Positions 43,669-51,801 of a DNA stretch of 58,048 nt are shown here, one piece after another; the first letter of the stretch is position 1, and each line of letters opens with the position of its first letter. The position numbers and the translations under genes are program-made. This DNA comes from an uncultured Campylobacter sp. (GTDB lineage Bacteria > Campylobacterota > Campylobacteria > Campylobacterales > Campylobacteraceae): contig NZ_CALIMS010000011.1 of the NCBI RefSeq assembly GCF_938045345.1, forward strand, positions 1-58,048, given 5' to 3'. The notes under the pieces were generated by a model that was not told the DNA's origin, searched no databases, and worked only from the letters and a program-made list of their open reading frames with translations.

Positions 43669-45096
43669 ATGAGAGGTATTTTTAAAATTTCGCCCAAGGG
43701 CGCGGTAGATTTTGCGGCGCTAAATTTAAAGGCGCGGGCGATTATTTCAGCGGGCGCTTTTGGGGCGCAGACTGCGGTTTCGGCAGACAAGCTTCGAGTT
43801 CGAGCGGCAGTTTTGGCAGGCTCTATTTTAGCGGCGACATTAACGCTTGCGATGCCTGCGGGCGCGACCGAGGCGGCGGCGAAACATGCGGCGGCGAATA
43901 AAATTTGCTTGCAAAAGACGAGTTATAAAACAGAGGGCGGCGCCGTGCCGCGCTACGAATATGAAGTGAGCCAAAACTACGACGCCAAAACCCGCCGCCT
44001 AGAAAAAATCTACAAAAAGAGCAGCGAAGAGGAAACCTCCGTATCGAAAAGCTTTAGCAAATTTGACGAAAGCGGCGAGCGCGAGATCGAAAATATCGAA
44101 TACGACTGGGACGCGAATACAAACAAATTTCGCGAAACGGCTATGAGCAAGCAGGAGATCGCAAAGGACGGCTCGAAAATTTATTTCAGCCTGCAAAAGG
44201 ACAGCAAGCCATACGAGGGTGAAAAAGCCGTCGAAAAGCGCGAGGGTAAAACGGAAATTTTGCAAAATTTCACGCTAAAAAAGGGCAGATGGACGCCGAC
44301 GCACCTTACAAAAAGGATTGTCGATGAAAACGACAGAAACAATTTCGTAGCGACCTATGAATGGAGCGCCAAAGCGAAAAAATGGATGCCGTACGAAAAA
44401 TCGATATATCACTACAACGGCGATGTTTACGCGGGCTCAGAAGGCTACGCGTGGCGCGGCAAATGGGTGCCGCTTACAAAACATACCGTCTTTACGGCGG
44501 CGGACGGGACGCGTAGCGAGATAAATTTTGTGTGGCGCGACGGCGCCTGGGGGCGCGATGAAAAGATCTTGCACAAGATCGAGCCTAAGTATAGGCGCTT
44601 TAGCGAGCTAAGATCGCGCTGGGACGCCGCAAAAAACGAGTGGAGAGAGTACTACAAAAACGTGCACGAGGAGACCGAGGAGAGCAGGCCTCTACGCGAG
44701 CGAACCGAGCTTTGGCGCGAGGAGTCGCAGCGCTGGGAGGTCGTGTTTGAAAACGAGTTTAGCTACGACGCGTGCGGCAATGTGATAAAAAATCGCACGG
44801 CCTCCGACGGCAAGCAGTACGAGTATATCTACGACTACGACGAAGCGGGCAACAACATCTCGATCATCCTGCGCGAGCCTGATGAAAGCGGCAAATGGCA
44901 CGAAACGCAAAAGACGCAAAACGTCTTTGAGCCTGAAATTTTAGCGCACGACGTCCTGGATCGCGGCTTCATCGGCGACTACATAGCCACGGGCAAAAAC
45001 GCGATCAAAAGCAGCAAGCAGTATTTTCTAAAGGACGGCGAGTTTAAGCTAAACGAAACTCGCGAGTGGGTTTACGGAAAGTGCGAGCCGCAATAA
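43669..45096 (+). CDS. Secreted W/YD-repeat protein with long leader
   Basis: A 475-residue relative of the protein at 41658-42896. The repeats hold W strands (KKWMPY, GKWVPL, GAWGRD, NEWREY, QRWEVV, GKWHET) and turns such as YDEAGN. The C-terminus (KQYFLKDGEFKLNETREWVY) aligns with the other protein. The hydrophobic signal segment starts only at about residue 45 (VLAGSILAATLTLAMPAGA), giving an unusually long N-region, yet an AAGGAGCGG site supports the start at 43669. The leader DNA has AAATTT words, so it may be a repeat-type extension. Function unknown. Confidence 0.78.
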   Translation: MRGIFKISPKGAVDFAALNLKARAIISAGAFGAQTAVSADKLRVRAAVLAGSILAATLTLAMPAGATEAAAKHAAANKICLQKTSYKTEGGAVPRYEYEVSQNYDAKTRRLEKIYKKSSEEETSVSKSFSKFDESGEREIENIEYDWDANTNKFRETAMSKQEIAKDGSKIYFSLQKDSKPYEGEKAVEKREGKTEILQNFTLKKGRWTPTHLTKRIVDENDRNNFVATYEWSAKAKKWMPYEKSIYHYNGDVYAGSEGYAWRGKWVPLTKHTVFTAADGTRSEINFVWRDGAWGRDEKILHKIEPKYRRFSELRSRWDAAKNEWREYYKNVHEETEESRPLRERTELWREESQRWEVVFENEFSYDACGNVIKNRTASDGKQYEYIYDYDEAGNNISIILREPDESGKWHETQKTQNVFEPEILAHDVLDRGFIGDYIATGKNAIKSSKQYFLKDGEFKLNETREWVYGKCEPQ

Positions 45097-45111
45097 AATT
45101 CGAAAAGCCTC

Positions 45112-45411
45112 ATGAACGAGCCTTATATCGTTGAAATTTCAGATAGCGACGCGATGATGTTCGGCTGCGAAGCGGACGAGCGGGTGCGCGAATTTGTCGC
45201 TAAATTTGACGGCTGGGAGTACGAAAGCGAGTTTGAGCGGACCAGCTATCTGCTCGGCACGGACGTTTTTATCGAGGTCGCGAGTGAGAGCTTAAATGAA
45301 GGCGCTTTACGCGCTCAAATTCCAGACGAAAAGGCTTTGGACGCTGACGGCGGCGCGACGTTTTTAAGCCTGCGAGAGTGGGATGGCAAGGGGCATTCGC
45401 GCGAGCAGTGA
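45112..45411 (+). CDS. Hypothetical protein, probably 5' part of a frameshifted gene
   Basis: A 99-residue acidic protein with no signal peptide. Its last 12 residues (DGKGHSREQ then stop) look out of register. The reading frame +1 from it continues just there as EILRAISEDEDGGVAYLL in the ORF at 45383-45652. A single frameshift near 45383-45411 would join them into one protein of about 180 residues. Unknown family. The ribosome-binding site is weak. Confidence 0.5.
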   Translation: MNEPYIVEISDSDAMMFGCEADERVREFVAKFDGWEYESEFERTSYLLGTDVFIEVASESLNEGALRAQIPDEKALDADGGATFLSLREWDGKGHSREQ

Positions 45412-45652
45412 AATTTTACGCGCCATCAGCGAGGATGAGGACGGCGGCGTGGCGTATCTGCTCCTTAGCCCGCGACATATCGCCGCAGAGGAGCTGCGAG
45501 GCGCCTTTGCGGACAAGCCGCCGCAGGAATTTGCGCGCATTATCGAAAGCCTCGAAGCCAAATACGATTGCAAAGATCGAATGCTCTGCTACGTCGTTTG
45601 TTATTTTACGCCAAAAGGCAAAGAGGGGATGCGGACGGACTTCGGCGTCTGA
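45383..45652 (+). CDS. Hypothetical protein, probably 3' part of a frameshifted gene
   Basis: An 89-residue ORF overlapping the previous one by 29 bp in another frame, with no ribosome-binding site before its ATG. The protein from about residue 10 on (EILRAISEDEDGG, then EELRGAFADKPPQEFARIIE and CYVVCYFTPKGKEG) looks like genuine protein. It is therefore most likely the C-terminal half of the gene starting at 45112, with the frame broken or programmed. Confidence 0.5.
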   Translation: MARGIRASSEILRAISEDEDGGVAYLLLSPRHIAAEELRGAFADKPPQEFARIIESLEAKYDCKDRMLCYVVCYFTPKGKEGMRTDFGV

Positions 45653-45819
45653 ATTTAAAACGCGGCGGATAAATTTAAAATTTGACCGCGCAGCGCGCTC
45701 GCGCCAAATGGCGAAGGTTTTATCTTGCGCGTAAGACCTGCGCCGTATGGGCGCAAGTGAAATTTATAAATTTCTAGCGACGAAATTTAAACCGCCGCGA
45801 CGAGCGAAATGGGGGCAGA

Positions 45820-46406
45820 ATGATAAAATCCATAAAATTTGGGGGCGAAAGCATCGAGGAGCTGGAGGTTTGGTACTATGCCCCAAAGCACGAATATAGC
45901 GCGGCGGAGTTCGCACAGCAGTGCGGCAAGCTCGTGCGCGCAGACTTTAGACCACCTCCCTTTACGAGATAAAATTTGAAAAATTCAAGTCCTGCGAGCC
46001 CGATGATTTTATGAAAGAGCGGATAACGGCTGCTTTGAGCGCGGCGGCTCTATCAGGCGAGCCTCAAAATTTTGCAATGGGCGGCGAGAACGACTGGGAT
46101 TGGCAGGAGTGCTCGTTTGAGGCGAGCGGACAGCGATTTTTACGCATCTGGGCGACGTCGGCTTGATAAATTTAGCCGCAATACGGGCTTTACGCGCCCG
46201 AGGTTTCGGGCGGATTTGCCGCAAAGCGCTTGCAAAAGGCGCTGAGCGACGTTAAAATGCCGCGTTACCGCCTATATCGCGCGATTTATGTGTTTTTAGA
46301 TGCGGTAGCGCAATCAAGCCCGCGGAGTGAGCTAGCGCGCCTATTTTGCGCAAATTTACGCACCGAGGCGCAGGCGGCGCCCTGCTTTGAGCCAAAATTT
46401 ATTTGA
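45820..46406 (+). pseudogene. Decayed hypothetical gene with frameshifts and stops
   Basis: Starts ATG 45820 as MIKSIKFGGESIEELEVWYY and runs to TAA at 45970. Protein-like sequence then continues in another frame from about 45955 (TSLYEIKFEKFKSCEPDDFM) to TGA at 46164. After a damaged stretch, in which a third frame reads HLGDVGLINLAA, the previous frame resumes at about 46179 (QYGLYAPEVSGGFAAKRL) and ends at TGA 46404, ten bases before the next gene. Intact, it would be about 190 residues. Family unknown. Confidence 0.7.
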
Positions 46407-46415
46407 AGGGAAAAT

Positions 46416-47147
46416 ATGAAAAACCTATTTCTAGCCGCGCTTGCGGCATTAGCGCTTAGCGGCTGCGCGGGCTTAAAATGCGGCGCAAAAGACGGGCGAG
46501 ACGTCGCCGAGATCGACGTGCCCGAAGATGGCTGGACGAGATACCTAGGCACCGACGGCGAGATCAAGGAGGTCGCATTTTTCACGGCGTTTTTCTCGGG
46601 GCAGTTCCGCCCGCACCCAAAAGATGGCGAAAAGATCGGCTTCGTGCTTACCAAAAAGAGCGGCGAACGCATACCGATAAGGCTCGGCAATATGTATAAG
46701 GCGGCAGACGGCGCATTTGCGCTCGCGGATCTCGACGCGCAGAGCGACGTATGGGGCGGAACCGAAGAGCTGCGCAGAGCAAAACGGGTAAAATTTTATA
46801 AATTTCATGAGGGCAGCGTCAAAGTAACGGATTATGAGGCGCGAGACGGGCTTTGCGAGGCGTTTTACGCAGGGGGAAAGATAAGCGTCAAAAGCGTGCT
46901 AAGCCGCCGCACGAGTAAGGCTAGCGGGGCTAGCGGCGAAATTTCCACCGCGCAGACGCAGGGCGAAATTTCGCGCGACGCTGTCAAGGCTTTAAACTCG
47001 CGGGAAAAACCCTCGCCGCAAGGCTATAGTAAAAATTTAGCAAACAAAAAGGGCACCGCGCAAAAAACCGATAGCGAGGCGTTAAAACCAGAGACGGAGG
47101 CGCTAAAAAATATCATCTGTATTGTAGACAAAAACGAAGTCGATTGA
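46416..47147 (+). CDS. Hypothetical lipoprotein with low-complexity tail
   Basis: A 243-residue lipoprotein with lipobox LSGC at residues 15-18. The first 165 residues look folded (GWTRYLGTDGEIKEVAFFT, VKFYKFHEGSVKVTDYEARD). The last 75 are a Ser/Lys/Thr/Ala-rich tail with GEISTAQTQGEISRDA, the same EIS-type peptide found in the insertions of LpxK and RibF. GAAGGG precedes the ATG. No family recognised. Confidence 0.7.
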   Translation: MKNLFLAALAALALSGCAGLKCGAKDGRDVAEIDVPEDGWTRYLGTDGEIKEVAFFTAFFSGQFRPHPKDGEKIGFVLTKKSGERIPIRLGNMYKAADGAFALADLDAQSDVWGGTEELRRAKRVKFYKFHEGSVKVTDYEARDGLCEAFYAGGKISVKSVLSRRTSKASGASGEISTAQTQGEISRDAVKALNSREKPSPQGYSKNLANKKGTAQKTDSEALKPETEALKNIICIVDKNEVD

Positions 47148-47215
47148 AATTTCAGACTAATGAGTAAAAATTTCGCTAAAATTTTGAATAAAAATATCTT
47201 TTCAAGGAGCAAAAA

Positions 47216-47641
47216 ATGAGAAAAAGCGTATTTTTCTTTTTGGTGCCGCTGTTTTTGTTCGGCGGCGAGGCGCAAAAGCAGCTAAACGTCTTTCAGCTAA
47301 CGCCGTCAAAGATGCCGCCGCAGCAATTTAAAGTCGAAGCGATCTTTTCGAAAGAGATCAAAGCCGACTGCAACGACGCATATCTGATCGGCGGCAAAAT
47401 AGAGCAAAAAGAGGGCGCGGATGGGCTTTATTACGAGTTTAGCGGCGGCGATGAGCTTGCTCAGACGCTGATGCTGTGCAAAACCGAGAAGCAAAAAAAA
47501 CGGGTCTATTACGAGCTCACGCATCCATTCGCCTACGGCGGCGGCGAAATTAGAATTTTAGCGCCCAAAGACGTCAAGGTCGAGCTTAGAATTTACGAGC
47601 TCGTAGAGAGCAAAGAGCCTAAAATCCGCAAGATGAAATAA
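47216..47641 (+). CDS. eco: Ecotin-family serine protease inhibitor
   Basis: A 141-residue secreted protein with signal peptide (MRKSVFFFLVPLFLFGGEA). The mature sequence follows ecotin strand by strand: KVEAIFSKEIKADCN, then LIGGKIEQKEGADG, LYYEF, LAQTLMLC, and the C-terminal VKVELRIYELVESKE. The two cysteines in KADCN and TLMLC correspond to the single disulfide of ecotin. The reactive-loop P1 position, methionine in E. coli, falls at L or M of TLMLC. Ecotin dimers inhibit trypsin-like and elastase-like proteases in the periplasm. RBS AAGGAG is good. Confidence 0.88.
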   Translation: MRKSVFFFLVPLFLFGGEAQKQLNVFQLTPSKMPPQQFKVEAIFSKEIKADCNDAYLIGGKIEQKEGADGLYYEFSGGDELAQTLMLCKTEKQKKRVYYELTHPFAYGGGEIRILAPKDVKVELRIYELVESKEPKIRKMK

Positions 47642-47846
47642 TTTCGCAAGAAGCAGGGCGGACCGAGCTTATGCGTGGCGGAATTTCCGCCGCGCAATAG
47701 ATTTTTCATCGCGCAATAGGTTTGTGCGCAGGCGAGATAAATTCTACGGCGCAAGACAAATTTTCTACGGCGAAGAATGGAATTTCGGCATCGATGGGTC
47801 GTTTGGTTAAAATTTCAGTATAATTTCGCAAAAACAAGGAGAGAGC

Positions 47847-48548
47847 ATGTCAGAGAGAATTTTTGAAAGCCTAAAAGAGCTTTTGACGCAGCAGGGCGCG
47901 CACTTCCGCGTCGTAGCTCACGAAAGCGCGGGCACCTCCGCCGAGGTCGCCAAAGCCCGAGGCACGCAGCTAGGGCAAGGCGCAAAGGCGCTGGTTTGCA
48001 CGATCAAAGGCTTTAAAGACGGGCAAATTTCTTTCGCGCAAAATTTAAATTTAGCAAGCGCCGGTGACGCACAAAATCTCGACGCTTCCGCCCTTGCGAG
48101 CGCTCAAGGCTGCGAAAACGGCGCCTGCGCGGGAAATTTAACTTTAACCGCCGATCAAATTTGCGCAAACGTGCCGCAGCTGCTGAAGCTTCCTAGCGAC
48201 AAACCCGCGGGCAGAAACGGCAGAATCTACGTCCTAGCGGTCTTCGCAGCCGATCACAAAACCGATCTAAAGCGCCTGGCGCAGGGGCTCGGCGGCACAA
48301 AAGCATCGCTCGTAAGCCCCGATGAAGTGGGCGATCTCACGGACTGCGTCATCGGCTCGGTGCCGCCTTTTAGCTTCCACGACAAGCTGCTGCTAATCGC
48401 CGATCCGTCGCTATTCGGACGCTTTGAAGAGATCGCTTTCAACGCGGGCTTGCTCGATCACTCGATCATCCTAAACGCGCAGGATTACGCGCGCATCGCG
48501 GCTCCGCGCATCGTTAGCTTCACTGAAAAGGCTACGGAAGACGAATAG
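47847..48548 (+). CDS. YbaK/ProX-type aminoacyl-tRNA deacylase with insertion
   Basis: A 233-residue member of the YbaK/EbsC deacylase family (about 160 residues normally), which clears mischarged tRNA. Core motifs are VVAHESAGTSAEVAKARGT near residue 22, GAKALVCTIKG near 45, ASLVSPDEVGDLTDCVIGSVPPF near 153 and DHSIILNAQDYARI near 204. Residues about 56-126 are a low-complexity Ala/Asn/Gln-rich insertion with CENGACAG between two core strands. The reading frame is intact. AAGGAGAG precedes the ATG. Confidence 0.86.
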   Translation: MSERIFESLKELLTQQGAHFRVVAHESAGTSAEVAKARGTQLGQGAKALVCTIKGFKDGQISFAQNLNLASAGDAQNLDASALASAQGCENGACAGNLTLTADQICANVPQLLKLPSDKPAGRNGRIYVLAVFAADHKTDLKRLAQGLGGTKASLVSPDEVGDLTDCVIGSVPPFSFHDKLLLIADPSLFGRFEEIAFNAGLLDHSIILNAQDYARIAAPRIVSFTEKATEDE

Positions 48549-48745
48549 CCGCGCATCGTCCGTTTCACACAAGAACAAGAGGACTCGGATTAAATTAACC
48601 CAAAAGCAATGGTAGAAAAAGACAGTGCGAGAGTGGTTGTAAAAAGGGCGCTTTGATTTTTGATCTTTTTTCTTCATATTAAGGCTTTAAAATTTGCAGT
48701 ATGATCAGGAGCAAAGAGATTGCGATCGAAACAAGGGGGAATGCT

Positions 48746-49363
48746 ATGAAGAAGGTGTGGATATTTTTGCTGTGTCTACTTGCGCTATGCGGCATGGAAA
48801 ATGCCGCGGCTAAGGGAGACGATGCGCCGCGGCCAGAGATTTATCAGAGTATGAAAGATATTTACGACAATCTGCCGATCGCGCAACTACCGATGCGCTA
48901 TCCGGGAGGAATTTCGCCCTTAGCGGCTATCGATAAAAATTTACTTGATAAAAATAAGCTGTTTTCGTTCGCAAAGGAGAACTTTTTAATCGACAATCTA
49001 AGCACGTATTGGGAGAGGATCAAAGACATAAGGGCTTGTCGTTTGCCAGAAAAGAGCGTCAAAACAATTCTGCTGAGGCTTTATCTGAGTGATTTTCAAG
49101 ATAGCAGGCACGGGCACGAATATGTTTTTATGTGCCTTTTAAACGACGCATTTCGTATAAGTGATTGTCGCGAAATTTACGCCGATTACGTGCACTGCGG
49201 TAAAAGCAAGCCGCCGATGCGCGCCAAGCAGGAGTTCGTCATCGACGCCGATTTACGCTGCACAGTAACAACGCACTACTATACTTTAGATGCCGGCAAA
49301 GAGCTGCACAGAAATGTCTGCGTGCTCGAAATAAAAAACGGCGCAATCGTTACCGAGGATTAA
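48746..49363 (+). CDS. Exported hypothetical protein
   Basis: A 205-residue protein from the ATG at 48746, which has AAGGGGGA just upstream and begins a signal peptide (MKKVWIFLLCLLALCGMENA). An in-frame start at 48701 would put 15 charged residues before it. The mature part has four or more cysteines (IRACRLP, MCLLND, SDCREIY, HCGKSK) suggesting disulfides. I do not recognise the family. Confidence 0.7.
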   Translation: MKKVWIFLLCLLALCGMENAAAKGDDAPRPEIYQSMKDIYDNLPIAQLPMRYPGGISPLAAIDKNLLDKNKLFSFAKENFLIDNLSTYWERIKDIRACRLPEKSVKTILLRLYLSDFQDSRHGHEYVFMCLLNDAFRISDCREIYADYVHCGKSKPPMRAKQEFVIDADLRCTVTTHYYTLDAGKELHRNVCVLEIKNGAIVTED

Positions 49364-49816
49364 AATCCGAGGCGATTTTGCGAGATGATTTTAGCTGCAA
49401 ATTTCATAAGCAGAGCCGTAAACTGAGATGCGAATTCGCTCTATCTATGAGCCCCGGCTATTTCAAATCGCGATAAAATAACGCTTAAACCGAGCCTCGA
49501 ATTCATCATATTGATGAGGCGCTGTTTCGAGCCGCGCCAAAACAGCTCGTAAATCTTTGGTGCACCGCAGCGTCCCACTAAGATGCATCGCCTTACGGAG
49601 CATTTTAACGACGTGAGCGCTTTATTTGTTTTGGCTTCCTGCGACAAGCTGAATATCAAATCTGAAATTCTTGGCAAGCCCCAAAAGCAGCGAGGATAAA
49701 ACATCCAAATTTTAAAATTTAAAAATTTTTAAAAAAATGTGAGTTTAAAAAGAATTAATCGCGACGATATCGCATCGCCGCGACTGAAGAAGGCATCATC
49801 ATGCCCGCGAAGGTAT
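49364..49816. other. Gap with a possible gene remnant
   Basis: About 450 bp without an intact gene. On the plus strand a frame from ATG 49583 to TAA 49699 reads MHRLTEHFNDVSALFVLASC and onward as plausible protein. The preceding 100 bp read IDEALFRAAPKQLVNLWCTA in another frame. These may be pieces of a decayed gene. The minus-strand ORF across the same bases looks random. Confidence 0.3.
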
Positions 49817-50107
49817 TTATTTCATAGCGCCTTGTTGTTTCATCTGATCCATCATCTGCTTAAATATCTCTTTAGCTTGTTTGCAAGTGGCCTCTTGCTG
49901 CTCCTTAGGAAGTGCGCTGATCTGATCCATGGATTGCTTTTTTTGATCCTCATACATCTTGACCTGCTGCTCTTGACCCGCTTGTTTGTAGGTATCAACC
50001 ATCTTATCAAGATCTGCGAAGTACTCTTTGCAGCTATCTGAAAGATCTGCGGCGCTAAGACTTAGCGCAAAGCCAAAACTAGCCAAAACTAAAAGTGATT
50101 TTTTCAT
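49817..50107 (-). CDS. Small periplasmic helical protein (DUF5339-like)
   Basis: A 96-residue protein with signal peptide (MKKSLLVLASFGFALSLSAA). The mature part is a Gln/Lys/Met-rich helical hairpin with two cysteines (SDSCKEYFADLDKMV and EATCKQAKEIF) that probably form a disulfide. The pattern resembles small periplasmic proteins grouped as DUF5339; I hold this match loosely. AAGGAGAG precedes the ATG. Monocistronic. Function unknown. Confidence 0.72.
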   Translation of the reverse strand: MKKSLLVLASFGFALSLSAADLSDSCKEYFADLDKMVDTYKQAGQEQQVKMYEDQKKQSMDQISALPKEQQEATCKQAKEIFKQMMDQMKQQGAMK

Positions 50108-50364
50108 TTTTCTCTCCTTGTAAAAAATCAGCGAAAGTATATCATTTCGCTTAGTAAATTTGCCTTAAATTTTAATCAAATACGGCCGTTTTTTTAAATT
50201 TATAGCGCTTTTGAAATTTTAAAATTTCACTCTCGTCACGACGCTTACATTTTTTAAAATTTAACTCGTCTTTAAATTTTAAAATTTCGGCTCGCGATTT
50301 CGCAACTGCAGCCGGTGCTCTTTAAAATTCCGCCCTCGCCGCCTCTTGGGGATGCAGCGCAAAA

Positions 50365-51654
50365 TCACTTCTCTTCAAATCTAATCTGTACCGATTTTTT
50401 GTGCGCGCCTAGCCCCTCGGCATCCGCTAGCGCCATGCACGCGCGTCCGAGCTCGTCTATGGCGCGTTTATTTAGCGCTATGATCGAGCTTCGTTTGATG
50501 AAGTTATAAACCCCCAGAGGCGAGAAAAATCGCGCGCTTCCGCCGGTCGGCAGCGTGTGGTTGGGGCCTGCGAGGTAATCGCCCATCGCCTCTGGCGTGT
50601 AGTGGCCCAAAAATATCGCGCCTGCGTGGCGTATGCGCGGAAGCAGCTCGTAGGCGTTCTCGGTCGCGATCTCGAGGTGCTCGACCGCAAGCTCGTTCAT
50701 CAGCTCCACGCACTCGTTCATATCGCGTGCGATGATAATCGCGCCTTTGTTTTCGACGCTGGCGCGAGCGATGGGCTCGCGAGCAAGCGTAGGCAGCTCC
50801 TGATTGATATGTTCTGCGACCGCGAGGGCAAATTTTTCATCATCGCTTATCAAAAAGCTACTCGCGATCTCGTCGTGCTCGGCTTGGCTGAGCAGATCCA
50901 CGGCGATGTTGCGCGGATTTGCCGAGGCGTTTGCGATGATGCCCACTTCGCTAGGGCCCGCGATCATATCGATATTTACGTCGCCGAACACGAGCTTTTT
51001 AGCAGTCGCAACGAAGATATTCCCAGGGCCCGTGATGACGTCTACCTTGTCGATCGTGCGCGTGCCGTATGCCATCGCCGCGATCGCGCTTGCGCCGCCC
51101 ACCTTGTAGGCCTTTTTGATCCCTAGCACATGCATCGCCGCGAGCAGTAGCTCGTTTACGACGCCGCCCACGGCGGGAGTGCAGACGCTGATATCCTCCA
51201 CGCCCGCGACGATTGCAGGGATCGCGTTCATCAGAAGCGAGCTCGGATACGCCGCCTTGCCGCCCGGGATATATAGCCCCGCGCGATCTACCGGCGTGAT
51301 CTTTTGCCCAAGCATCGCGCCGCTTGGATCGAAGCTAAACCAGCTTCTCTCAAGCTGCTTTTCATGATAAACGTAGATGCGCTCGTATGCGATCTGAAGC
51401 GCATTCTTAAGCTCTGCGGTTAAGCCTTCATACGCGCGGCTCATCTGCTCTTGTGTGATAGCCAGATCGCCCTGCACGCGCCATCTGTCAAACTTCTCGA
51501 TCTGTTCGGCTAGCGCCTCATCGCCGCGCGCTCTGATCTCCTCGATGATGCCGCTAACGACGGGCATTACCGATCTCATATCCGTCTCGCCGCGGCGCAC
51601 CAACCTCGCAAATTCCTCTTTGAAATTTGCGTCCGTGCTTCTTAAAATTTTCAT
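50365..51654 (-). CDS. hisD: Histidinol dehydrogenase HisD
   Basis: A 429-residue zinc enzyme making histidine from histidinol in two NAD-dependent oxidations. Conserved blocks: VDRAGLYIPGGKAAYPSSLL near residue 137, VITGPGNIFVATAKKLVFG near 217, AGPSEVGIIAN near 244, LLSQAEHDEIASS near 265, and the C-terminal AVEHLEIATENA and GPNHTLPTGGSARF near 382. Length is normal. AAGGAG precedes the ATG. It stands alone here; no other his gene lies in the window. Confidence 0.96.
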   Translation of the reverse strand: MKILRSTDANFKEEFARLVRRGETDMRSVMPVVSGIIEEIRARGDEALAEQIEKFDRWRVQGDLAITQEQMSRAYEGLTAELKNALQIAYERIYVYHEKQLERSWFSFDPSGAMLGQKITPVDRAGLYIPGGKAAYPSSLLMNAIPAIVAGVEDISVCTPAVGGVVNELLLAAMHVLGIKKAYKVGGASAIAAMAYGTRTIDKVDVITGPGNIFVATAKKLVFGDVNIDMIAGPSEVGIIANASANPRNIAVDLLSQAEHDEIASSFLISDDEKFALAVAEHINQELPTLAREPIARASVENKGAIIIARDMNECVELMNELAVEHLEIATENAYELLPRIRHAGAIFLGHYTPEAMGDYLAGPNHTLPTGGSARFFSPLGVYNFIKRSSIIALNKRAIDELGRACMALADAEGLGAHKKSVQIRFEEK

Positions 51655-51801
51655 TTTTGCTCCTTGTAATGCTTGGAATTTTAACGCTTTTTGCTAAATT
51701 TCGCCTTTAAGCTCGCGGCGATGTAAATTTACAGCTCGCCGATTTTCAAAAGATTAAGCGAAAATGAAATAAAATAGCCGAAATTTCAGACGGAGCGATG
51801 T

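Noticed and set aside
49441..49704. 87-residue minus-strand ORF
   Set aside because: No ribosome-binding site and a random-looking sequence; the plus strand of the same bases reads more like a decayed gene.
50557..51126. 189-residue plus-strand ORF
   Set aside because: It is antisense to hisD, whose motifs are complete.
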